Made by a program: the position numbers and the translations under genes. Of a stretch of DNA of 8,160 bases, positions 1-6,904 are shown piece by piece. Under the pieces are notes generated by a model. The model ran no database searches. It was not told the origin of the DNA and was given only the letters and a program-made list of their open reading frames with translations. The number at the start of each line of letters is the position of its first letter. Position 1 is the first letter of the stretch. Origin of the DNA: Synechococcaceae bacterium WB4_1_0192 (lineage in GTDB: Bacteria > Cyanobacteriota > Cyanobacteriia > PCC-6307 > Cyanobiaceae); NCBI GenBank assembly GCA_009926195.1, contig RFPK01000082.1, positions 1-8,160 on the forward strand, written 5' to 3'.

Positions 1-711
1 CGCATCGGTGCCGGCAGCCGGATTGGCCCCCATGTGGTGCTCGATGGCCGGGTCACCATGGGTCGCGGCAATCGCATCTTCCCGGGCGCCTGCATTGGCG
101 CGGAACCCCAGGACCTCAAATACAGCGGTGCAGCCACCGAGGTGGTGCTTGGGGACGACAATGCCATCCGCGAGTGCGTCACCATCAACCGCGCCACCCA
201 TGAGGGTGAGCAGACCCGCATCGGCAGCGGCAATCTGCTGATGGCCTACAGCCATCTCGGCCATAACTGCTCTCTCGGCGATCGCATCGTCATCGCCAAT
301 GGTGTGGCCGTCGCCGGTCATGTGGTGATCGGTGACCGTGCCGTGATCGGTGGTGTGCTCGGCATTCACCAGTTCGTGCACATCGGCACGATGGCCATGG
401 TCGGCGGGATGAGCCGCATCGACCGCGATGTGCCGCCGTTCGCCATCGTCGAGGGACATCCTGGGCGGCTGCGGGGGCTGAACCGCATCGGCATCAAGCG
501 CAGCGGCCTTGCGGAGCTCGATGGGGGTGCCCAGGCTCGTCAGTTGCAGCAGGTGTGGTCCGAGATCTACCGCAGCGATGCCGTGCTTGCGGATGCCCTG
601 CAGGCCGTCCGCCGTCTGGATCTGCTGCCGCCTGCAGAAATCCTGGTGAGCTTCCTGGAGGCTTCGATCAGCTCCGGTCGCCGTGGCCCCCTGCCCGCGG
701 GGCGCGGATGA
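1..711 (+). CDS. lpxA: Acyl-[ACP]--UDP-N-acetylglucosamine O-acyltransferase LpxA (5' end outside window)
   Basis: This is the first enzyme of lipid A synthesis. It is cytoplasmic and transfers a 3-hydroxyacyl chain from acyl carrier protein to UDP-GlcNAc. The frame is open from base 1, and 236 residues are visible. Alignment of the catalytic histidine with E. coli His125 suggests that about 37 N-terminal residues lie upstream. The fragment shows a left-handed beta-helix of hexapeptide repeats, then the motif SHLGHNCSLG, whose second His (bases 262-264) matches the catalytic base. GVAVAGH and GIHQFVHIG follow, supplying the other conserved histidines, and then a helical C-terminal part. The TGA overlaps the lpxB ATG by 4 bp, so the two are probably translationally coupled. 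The upstream genes are not visible; lpxC and fabZ would be the usual partners. The assignment is firm. Confidence 0.95.
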   Translation, partial: RIGAGSRIGPHVVLDGRVTMGRGNRIFPGACIGAEPQDLKYSGAATEVVLGDDNAIRECVTINRATHEGEQTRIGSGNLLMAYSHLGHNCSLGDRIVIANGVAVAGHVVIGDRAVIGGVLGIHQFVHIGTMAMVGGMSRIDRDVPPFAIVEGHPGRLRGLNRIGIKRSGLAELDGGAQARQLQQVWSEIYRSDAVLADALQAVRRLDLLPPAEILVSFLEASISSGRRGPLPAGRG

Positions 712-1898
712 AGCGTCTGCTGATCAGCACCGGTGAGGTGTCGGGTGACCTGCAGGGGGGCCTGCTGGTTCAGGCGTTGCTGGCTGAAGCGCAACGCCGG
801 GCCATCCCCCTGGAGATCAGTGCTCTTGGTGGTCAACGCATGCGGCGAGCCGGGGCACACCTGCTGGCCGACACCGCGCCGATGGGTGCGATCGGCCTGT
901 GGGAGGCGCTGCCGCTGGTCCTGCCCACCCTGCGCCTGCAGCGGCGGGTCAACCGCTGGCTGCGAAGCACCCCTCCCGATGGCGTGGTGCTGATCGATTA
1001 CATGGGTGCGAACGTGAGCCTGGGGCTGCGCATCCGACGCCGCCTGCCGGCAGTGCCCATCACCTATTACATCGCTCCCCAGGAGTGGGCCTACAGCCTC
1101 GGTGACGGCGGCACCACCCGGCTGATCGGTTTCACCGATCGCATCCTGGCGATCTTCCCGGAGGAGGCCCGGTTCTATGGCGCCCGCGGCGCTGCCGTCA
1201 CCTGGGTGGGCCACCCCCTGCTCGACACCCTGACGGACCTCCCCACCCGGGATCAGGCCCGGGCCCAGCTCGGTCTCCAGGCCGGCGAGCGCCTGCTGCT
1301 GCTGCTGCCCGCCTCTCGCCATCAGGAGCTGCGCTATCTCCTGCCGCCCCTGGCGGCGGCCGCCGCCGAGCTGCAGCGGCGATGCTCCGGGTTGCGGGTG
1401 ATGGTGCCGGCCGGGCAGAGCGCCTTCGAGCCGGTGCTGCAGACGATGCTCGCCGAGGCCGGGGTGCAGGCTGAGGTGGTGCCCGCCGCCGATGCCGATC
1501 GGCTCCGGCCGGTGCTCTGCGCTGCAGCCGATCTCGCTCTGAACAAATCCGGCACCGTCAACCTGGAGCTGGCGCTGCGGGGGGTCCCCCAGGTGGTGGG
1601 CTACCGCGTCAGTCGACCCACCGCCTGGGTGGCGCGCCATCTGCTGCGCTTCCAGGTGGACCACATCTCGCCCGTGAATCTGGTCCTGGGCGAGCGCCTG
1701 GTGCCCGAACTCCTTCAGGATGAGCTCACTCCCGAGGCGGTGGTGGCAGCGGCCCTGCCGCTGCTTGATGATCCCCAGGCGCGGCAACGGGTGGCGGAGG
1801 GCTATGCCCGTCTGCGCCAGGCCCTCGGTGAACCGGGGGTGACCCGGCGGGCGGCGAACGTCATCCTCGATGGCCTGCTCGCGGCTGCGCCGGCATGA
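708..1898 (+). CDS. lpxB: Lipid-A-disaccharide synthase LpxB
   Basis: LpxB is a GT19 glycosyltransferase that joins UDP-2,3-diacylglucosamine and lipid X into the lipid A disaccharide at the inner face of the membrane. The 396-residue protein has the usual family length. Visible motifs in order are STGEVSGD (7-14, family AGExSGD), YIAPQEWAY (121-129), VGHPLLD (167-173), LPASRHQE (200-207, family LPGSRxxE), NKSGTVNLE (279-287, family ASGTxxLE) and SPVNLVLGERLVPELLQ (321-337). The ATG at 708 is chosen because it overlaps the lpxA stop as ATGA and gives the correct N-terminus; the open frame extends upstream inside lpxA but has no LpxB character there. The stop again overlaps the next start (1895) as ATGA. 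With lpxA it shows that the organism makes a lipid A-type outer membrane. Confidence 0.95.
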   Translation: MKRLLISTGEVSGDLQGGLLVQALLAEAQRRAIPLEISALGGQRMRRAGAHLLADTAPMGAIGLWEALPLVLPTLRLQRRVNRWLRSTPPDGVVLIDYMGANVSLGLRIRRRLPAVPITYYIAPQEWAYSLGDGGTTRLIGFTDRILAIFPEEARFYGARGAAVTWVGHPLLDTLTDLPTRDQARAQLGLQAGERLLLLLPASRHQELRYLLPPLAAAAAELQRRCSGLRVMVPAGQSAFEPVLQTMLAEAGVQAEVVPAADADRLRPVLCAAADLALNKSGTVNLELALRGVPQVVGYRVSRPTAWVARHLLRFQVDHISPVNLVLGERLVPELLQDELTPEAVVAAALPLLDDPQARQRVAEGYARLRQALGEPGVTRRAANVILDGLLAAAPA

Positions 1899-2294
1899 GC
1901 TGCATCATGACCTCCCGTTCACGCGGCTGGCCGGCCCGGATCCTGTCGGTAGCCAGGCGGTTTCTGCTGATCGCCCTGCTGGTGGGTGCGCTGGTGCTGC
2001 CGCAGCCCCTGGCCGCGGGCGCTGCCGCGCCGGTGCAGGAGGCGGTGTTCGCCGGTGGTTGCTTCTGGTGTCTGGAGCACGACCTGGAGCCTGGGCCAGC
2101 CGATGGCGGCGCTGCAGGTGCAGATCCGGCCCTTGCAGACCTTCTGGCCGGCCGAGGCCTATCACCAGAACTACGCAGAGCACAACACGCTCAAATACCG
2201 CTACTACCGCTGGGCCTGTGGTCGTGATCAGCGCCTGGATGCGGTCTGGGGGACCCGGGCGCGCAGTCGCGACACATGGGCCGGCTCCCGGTGA
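1895..2294 (+). pseudogene. msrA: Peptide methionine-S-sulfoxide reductase MsrA, internal deletion plus frameshift
   Basis: MsrA reduces methionine-S-sulfoxide in oxidised proteins. The N-terminal part has a hydrophobic segment (about residues 22-44) ending in an Ala-rich stretch, which suggests export or membrane anchoring. It is followed by the active-site signature AGGCFWCLEHDLE, with catalytic Cys at residue 56. After base 2089 this frame loses all similarity and ends at a stop at 2225-2227. The MsrA C-terminus continues in the next frame from about 2094: VQIRPLQTFWPAEAYHQNY and then CGRDQRLDAVWG, ending at 2292-2294. About 90-100 residues between the two halves, including the central GYxGG and later conserved parts, are absent. 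The product cannot be a working MsrA as written. The ATG at 1895 overlaps the lpxB stop by 4 bp, with an alternative ATG at 1907. Both halves look like one parental gene, so the lesion is either a real decay event or a collapsed assembly. Confidence 0.85.
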
Positions 2295-2367
2295 CCATTT
2301 GCCCACGGCGCCAGGTGCTTCCGATCCCCCGCTCGCCGCGAATCGGAGGAAAAGCTGAAGGATGCCC

Positions 2368-2389
2368 GAGGGGTTTACGGCCCTTTTTT
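2368..2389 (+). terminator. Possible rho-independent terminator after the lpx-msrA unit
   Basis: GAGGG (2368-2372) can pair with CCCTT (2381-2385), with one G-T wobble, across an 8-nt loop, and a run of six T follows (2384-2389). The stem is short and the T run overlaps its 3' arm, so this is a weak candidate. Its position downstream of the lpxA-lpxB-msrA unit fits a transcript end. Confidence 0.35.
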
Positions 2390-2405
2390 AGTGCTGGCAA
2401 GGCTT

Positions 2406-2441
2406 TTGCCGGATTTTCCGCTGGCGGGTGGCTCTTAAATT
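2406..2441 (+). promoter_or_regulatory. Tentative promoter for the 68-aa gene
   Basis: TTAAATT (about 2435-2441) is the only AT-rich -10-like hexamer region just upstream of the small gene. TTGCCG (2406-2411) or TTTCCG (2415-2420) could serve as the -35, but the spacings (about 23 or 15 bp) are poor. This is a positional guess only. Confidence 0.2.
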
Positions 2442-2468
2442 GAGTCCGACTCGACTGCAGGTGTGTGT

Positions 2469-2675
2469 ATGTATCTGCTGACGATTCGCGATGGACTCGT
2501 GACCCGTCATATCGGCCCCTACGCGAGCCCCAAGCAGGCTTCCGATGATCTCGATCACCTGCTGCAGCGTTTCGGCGAGCGGGCCCGCTGGCAGATCCAT
2601 GCCCTTGAATCTCCCAGCGACCTGCTCAAGGCCGGTGACCCTGGCAACCGACCACCCCTGACGGCGGCGGCCTGA
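2469..2675 (+). CDS. Small uncharacterised protein (68 aa), picocyanobacterial type
   Basis: The protein starts MYLLTIRDGLVTRHIGPY and continues with a charged, helix-prone middle (SPKQASDDLDHLLQRFGE) and WQIHAL. There is no signal peptide or membrane segment. The N-terminus reads as alternating beta strands, so a small alpha/beta cytoplasmic domain is plausible. The Pro/Ala-rich tail looks disordered. The ATG at 2469 is preferred over the in-frame GTG at 2463 because AGG at 2459-2461 gives a usable, if weak, ribosome-binding spacing. I do not recognise a defined domain or function. The sequence resembles small conserved hypothetical proteins of marine and freshwater Synechococcus as I recall them, which I could not check. 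Confidence 0.7.
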   Translation: MYLLTIRDGLVTRHIGPYASPKQASDDLDHLLQRFGERARWQIHALESPSDLLKAGDPGNRPPLTAAA

Positions 2676-2687
2676 GCGTTGCTGGTC

Positions 2688-2843
2688 TCAGCGGGGACGC
2701 TGGCCCGGGTAGCCGCGCAGCAGGCCGCTTTCCACCATCAACCCAACCCCCGCCACGGCGCTGGCCGCAAGGCCCACGAAGAACGCCCGCTTGCGAAGCA
2801 GGCGCTTGGCCTCCCGGTGGGGCAGGAGGTTGATCAGGATCAC
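2688..2843 (-). pseudogene. pilN: N-terminal fragment of type IV pilus assembly protein PilN (proteobacterial type), 51-aa ORF
   Basis: The ORF starts with GTG and reads VILINLLPHREAKR, then a basic stretch and one hydrophobic helix (about residues 21-37, AFFVGLAASAVAGVGLMV), and ends at residue 51. The xILINLLPHRE start followed by basic residues and a membrane helix is the N-terminus of proteobacterial PilN, an inner-membrane alignment-complex protein of type IV pili. Full PilN is around 180-200 residues, so most of the periplasmic part is missing, and the last 14 or so residues (ESGLLRGYPGQ...) do not look like PilN. The start overlaps the end of a PilM-like tail as GTGA, the expected pilM-pilN arrangement. 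An alternative is a native small membrane protein whose start resembles PilN by chance, but the adjoining PilM-like tail argues against this. Confidence 0.6.
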
Positions 2844-2877
2844 TGGACGAATCTCCGCATCGCAAGACCGCAGGCGA

Positions 2878-2905
<28 letters not shown>
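2840..2905 (-). pseudogene. pilM: C-terminal tail of PilM (proteobacterial type), fragment
   Basis: In the frame offset from pepA, the sequence reads RDAPSFLIACGLAMRRFVQ and stops at 2840-2842. This resembles the last residues of PilM, the actin-like cytoplasmic type IV pilus protein of beta/gammaproteobacteria, which typically ends DAPxLxxACGLAMRxF. Its stop overlaps the PilN-like GTG start. Upstream of about 2900 the frame has no PilM character, because that DNA encodes PepA in another frame. The boundary is therefore a junction, placed only to within about 10 bp. Confidence 0.55.
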
Positions 2906-4272
<1,367 letters not shown>

Positions 4273-4306
4273 CGGGGGAGCGCAGGTGGGCGCGATGGTA
4301 GGGCGA

Positions 4307-4927
4307 TCAGTCCGCTTCGGCGGTGAACGGCGTGGCCCAGCGGCCGCGGGTCTCCTTGTTGAACGGCGGTAGCCAGTGGCGGATCAGCGCTTGCTCCAGG
4401 GCGCGCCTCGGCTTCACCGCCGCCGGTGCATCCCGCCAGAAACGGATGCTCGGGGCACTGCCAAGGCCCGCCTGCTGCAGGGCCTCGCCATAGGCCGCCA
4501 GGTAACGCTTGCAATCGTGCTCCCCTTTCCAGCGCCGATCCGCCTGGCCCGTTTCACCCACATAGAGCAACAACGGCCCCGGCAGGTGCGGGGGGTGATC
4601 GAGCACGAAGTAGAGCGCCGCCCCCTGCGCGTTCGGCTCGGGCAGTCGCCAGAACTGCAGGTGCTGGGCCACCAGGGCCAGAGGATCCAGTCGCAGCAGG
4701 TTGGCGCTCTCGGCTGGCTCGTGGCCGCTGAACAGATCGATCTGGCCGGCCGGTCGGCCGGCGGACCCGCTGGCAGCCTCGAAACGAGGCGCCTGGAACG
4801 CCTGCAGCCGCTGCTGCCAGTCGCGCAGCTGGTGCTCCAGCAGGGGTAGATCCTCCGGGCCGCTGGCGATCGGCAGGTCACCGGTCGCGAACAGATCACC
4901 CTGCCGGGGGGTTGCGCGTGCCGCCAT
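4307..4927 (-). CDS. GIY-YIG nuclease-like protein with two clamp-binding-like motifs
   Basis: The 206-residue protein has a C-terminal GIY-YIG-like domain (about 104-195): YFVLD (106-110) in the GIY position, LLYVGETG (120-127) as the YIG strand, Arg131/132, Glu178 in RALEQALIRHW as the likely metal-binding catalytic Glu, and PPFN with Asn190. This family cuts DNA in a metal-dependent way. The N-terminal half (1-100) is not recognised, but it carries QGDLF (9-13) and QIDLF (62-66), both close to the bacterial sliding-clamp-binding consensus QL[SD]LF. The start at 4927 lies 4 bp after the HhH gene stop, and the 3' end is 34 bp before pepA, so it sits inside an operon. A role in DNA repair or recombination is inferred from domain and context. 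Similar proteins occur in cyanobacteria as uncharacterised GIY-YIG proteins. Confidence 0.75.
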   Translation of the reverse strand: MAARATPRQGDLFATGDLPIASGPEDLPLLEHQLRDWQQRLQAFQAPRFEAASGSAGRPAGQIDLFSGHEPAESANLLRLDPLALVAQHLQFWRLPEPNAQGAALYFVLDHPPHLPGPLLLYVGETGQADRRWKGEHDCKRYLAAYGEALQQAGLGSAPSIRFWRDAPAAVKPRRALEQALIRHWLPPFNKETRGRWATPFTAEAD

Positions 4928-4931
4928 CGCT

Positions 4932-5642
4932 TCAGGCCGAGCGGGGGAGTTCCGGACCGGCCGGTCCGCTGCCGAAGCGCACCCGGCCGATCAGCTCCTC
5001 CACCACGGCCGGCGGTAACTGCAGCCGCTCCTGCAGATCAGCCAGGTTCTGGAACGGGCTGCGCTGCCGCTCGCGCAACAGCCGCTGGCAGCGCTGCTGA
5101 TCGAGCTGGGGCAACCGTTGCCGCAGTTCACTGGCTCCGGCACGGTTGAGATCGACGGGCCGCAGCTGCGGGTCAGCCGGAGCCCCATCGCCATACCAGC
5201 GGAACAGCAGCAGCGGTTGCCAACTGGCCACCAGGTCGGTGGGGACCTCCAGCAACCGTTGCAGATCCTCCGGTCCACTCAGCTGCACGCCGCCGCGCTG
5301 CAGCCGCAGCAGCAGGTCCACATGGACCGCCGTCAGCCCCGGCAACCGGCGCCAGTCGGCTGCGGTGGCCCGGTTCACATCAAGGCGCCAGCCGAGGGCG
5401 GCGGCATGGCGCACCTCGGCGGCGCTCTCCAGTCGCCGCCCAGGCTCCTGCCGCAGCTTGAGCTCCAGAAGATCCCGCTCGATCCGCTCCGCGTCAGGCT
5501 CGGAGTCCGGCTCAGGTGACCTGACAGCCATGGGCTGCTCTGGTGATCGGGTGCCGTGGTCAGGGCGCGGCGCAGCCGGCAGCTGGCCGGTGGCCTGCAG
5601 CAGGCTGCGGGCGAGAGGATCCAACCAGTGGCCCTTGGCCAT
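4932..5642 (-). CDS. Helix-hairpin-helix DNA-binding protein, ComEA-like
   Basis: This 236-residue protein has tandem helix-hairpin-helix units of the ComEA type (HHH_3). The first is LDVNRATAADWRRLPGL (87-103) with its following helix; the second is VDLNRAGASELRQRLPQL (163-180); a related stretch, FQNLADLQERLQLPPAVV (197-214), closes it. The xDxNRAxxxxLxxLPGL pattern binds DNA backbone non-specifically. The N-terminus begins MAKGHWLDPLARSLLQATGQ and is followed by an acidic, disordered linker (about 25-65). There is no signal peptide or transmembrane segment, unlike ComEA itself, so a cytoplasmic role is likely. It is preceded by the LuxR gene (32 bp) and followed by the GIY-YIG gene (4 bp). 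An HhH domain and a GIY-YIG domain encoded side by side recall the combination inside UvrC, but this is not UvrC. Function unknown. Confidence 0.75.
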   Translation of the reverse strand: MAKGHWLDPLARSLLQATGQLPAAPRPDHGTRSPEQPMAVRSPEPDSEPDAERIERDLLELKLRQEPGRRLESAAEVRHAAALGWRLDVNRATAADWRRLPGLTAVHVDLLLRLQRGGVQLSGPEDLQRLLEVPTDLVASWQPLLLFRWYGDGAPADPQLRPVDLNRAGASELRQRLPQLDQQRCQRLLRERQRSPFQNLADLQERLQLPPAVVEELIGRVRFGSGPAGPELPRSA

Positions 5643-5674
5643 GGCGCGGCAGCGCTCGGCACGTGCGCACGACC

Positions 5675-6385
5675 TTAACCAGCATCCGGCCAGTCGACCA
5701 AGCCCAGCCGCAGCCCCTGCACCACCGCGTGGGTGCGATCCCGGGCGTTCAGCTTGTTCAGGATCGTGCGCATGTGGCTCTTCACGGTTTCCAGGCTGAT
5801 GAACAACCCGACCGCGATGGCGGGGTTGTGGTGGCCTGCCGCCGCCAGTTGCAGCACCTGCCGCTCGCGTTCGCTGAGCTGCACCGATGGCGGTGGCTCC
5901 GGGGCCGGATGGTGGTGCAGGTACTGGGCCGCCAGGCTGCGATCGATGTAGATGCCGCCACTGGCCAGACAGCTCAGGGCCTGGGGCACGGTGCCCTGGC
6001 CGAGGCGTTGCTCGAGGCAGAGCCCATCACAACCGGCTTCGATCGCCCGGCGCAGCGCCGGTGGTTCGCTGCGATCACTGACGATCAACAGGGTGCGCAC
6101 GCCTGGCCAGCGGCGCTTCACCTGACTGACCAGGTCGTCGCCGCTGCCGCGCTCCAGCTGATCGGTGGCCAGCAGCAGGCTGGCCTGATGCTCCTGGATC
6201 AGCCGTAGCGCTTCGAAGGCGTCGGTGGTGGCGCCCACCAGCTGCCCGTTGCGATCGAGGCAGTGGATGCAGAGGCAGAGGCTGAGGCGGCTGCCCATGC
6301 AGACCACCACCCGCTCCTGCTGCATCAGTTCGCAGCAGCGCTGGGTGTACTGCCGCATCTTGCCCATCAACGTCGTGTAGTCCAT
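5675..6385 (-). CDS. LuxR-family response regulator with atypical receiver
   Basis: This 236-residue regulator has a receiver-like domain (about 25-150) and a C-terminal LuxR/GerE helix-turn-helix (about 168-233). The HTH contains LSERERQVLQLAAAGHHNPAI and ISLETVKSHMRTILNKL, followed by NARDRTHAVVQGLRLGLVDW, and should bind DNA as a dimer. In the receiver, Asp75 (LLLATDQLERGSG) sits at the phospho-acceptor position. The N-terminal acidic pair is missing (VVVCMGSRLS instead of xxVDDH), and the usual KP is replaced (CLEQR), so normal phosphorelay is uncertain. The ATG at 6385 (MDYTTLMGKM) is preferred because it matches the family start as I recall it; the frame opens further upstream to 6499, but that part is Ala-rich and overlaps the divergent control region. 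It is the first of four co-directional genes and may control itself or the divergent gene. Its target is unknown. Confidence 0.85.
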   Translation of the reverse strand: MDYTTLMGKMRQYTQRCCELMQQERVVVCMGSRLSLCLCIHCLDRNGQLVGATTDAFEALRLIQEHQASLLLATDQLERGSGDDLVSQVKRRWPGVRTLLIVSDRSEPPALRRAIEAGCDGLCLEQRLGQGTVPQALSCLASGGIYIDRSLAAQYLHHHPAPEPPPSVQLSERERQVLQLAAAGHHNPAIAVGLFISLETVKSHMRTILNKLNARDRTHAVVQGLRLGLVDWPDAG

Positions 6386-6524
6386 GCGTCCATGGCTGAT
6401 CCCATCTGCTGGAACTGTGTCCACAGCCGCCGCGGCTGTCAGCCCGGGGGATACGTGGATCCGCACTCCCGCCGCCGCCACCGCCGTCTCACAATCCACC
6501 AGAGCGTGTCGGACCCTTCAAGCC
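6386..6524. promoter_or_regulatory. Divergent intergenic region between the LuxR regulator and DUF1825 gene
   Basis: This 139-bp region must hold the start sites for two opposite transcripts. It contains a perfect 17-bp palindrome (6423-6439). No clear -35/-10 pair is visible in this GC-rich DNA. Confidence 0.5.
6423..6439. repeat. 17-bp perfect inverted repeat, possible operator
   Basis: The arms are ACAGCCGC and GCGGCTGT, 8 bp each, around a single central C. The site lies in the divergent promoter region 38 bp upstream of the LuxR start and about 86 bp upstream of the DUF1825 start. LuxR-type proteins bind dyad sites of this size, so it may be an autoregulatory operator. In GC-rich DNA an 8-bp inverted repeat may also arise by chance. 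Confidence 0.35.
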
Positions 6525-6848
6525 ATGGCTTTCTTCGACTCCGAGATCGTCCAGGAGGACGCCAAGCGTCTGTTCGGCGACTACCAGCAGCTGATGCAGC
6601 TGGGCGGTGAGTACGGCAAGTTCGATCGCGAGGGCAAGAAGCTGTTCATCGAGCGGATGGAGGAGCTGATGGACCGCTACCGCGTGTTCATGAAGCGCTT
6701 CGAGCTCTCCGACGACTTCCAGGCCAAGCTCACCGTCGAGCAGCTCCGCACCCAGCTGGGGCAGTTCGGCATGACGCCCGATCAGATGTTTGAGCAGATG
6801 CAGCGCACCCTCGATCGCATGAAGGGCGAGCTGGAGAAGCAGGGCTGA
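6525..6848 (+). CDS. DUF1825 family protein
   Basis: This is a 107-residue soluble, highly charged and mostly helical protein starting MAFFDSEIVQEDAKRLFGDY. It contains LMQLGGEYGKFDREGKKLF, an amphipathic helix (FIERMEELMDRYRVFMKRFEL) and the ending MTPDQMFEQMQRTLDRMKGEL. This matches the DUF1825 family, a short cyanobacterial family without a known function. The ATG at 6525 is chosen because the protein then starts exactly like the family; the open frame extends 141 bp upstream through the divergent control region and lacks family character there. No good Shine-Dalgarno sequence is seen. tyrS follows on the same strand after 56 bp, so the two may be co-transcribed. Confidence 0.9.
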   Translation: MAFFDSEIVQEDAKRLFGDYQQLMQLGGEYGKFDREGKKLFIERMEELMDRYRVFMKRFELSDDFQAKLTVEQLRTQLGQFGMTPDQMFEQMQRTLDRMKGELEKQG

Positions 6849-6904
6849 GTGCCTGCCTACGATCCGCCCCTGAACAGCTGCGCCGGTCCGGCGATCAGGG
6901 AGTG

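Larger units (their letters stand above)
2295..2468. other. Intergenic gap between msrA remnant and the small 68-aa gene
   Basis: This is the longest stretch without a gene in the window. It holds a possible weak terminator (2368-2389) and a locally AT-richer stretch (about 2431-2441) that could include a -10 element for the next gene. I see no RNA gene or repeat in it. Confidence 0.5.

Noticed and set aside
555..707. Upstream extension of the lpxB frame
   Set aside because: The added residues are Arg/Pro/Cys-rich, lie inside lpxA and have no LpxB similarity; the ATGA overlap at 708 is the natural start.
1..711. Tandem repeat array in lpxA
   Set aside because: The periodicity is the protein-level hexapeptide repeat of the beta-helix, not a DNA repeat.
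567..1787. 406-aa open frame on the minus strand
   Set aside because: It lies wholly antisense to lpxB, whose motifs are clear. Its Gln/Gly/His-rich composition is typical of antisense frames in high-GC DNA.
2295..2468. Small RNA or riboswitch in the widest gap
   Set aside because: Only a weak hairpin with a T run is visible, and no known riboswitch core was recognised.
6386..6499. Longer start of the LuxR regulator (274 aa)
   Set aside because: The extra 38 residues are low-complexity, Ala-rich, and cover the divergent promoter region with the palindrome.
6384..6524. Longer start of the DUF1825 frame (154 aa)
   Set aside because: The family starts at MAFFDSE; the upstream part is Ala/Thr/Arg-rich noise over the control region.
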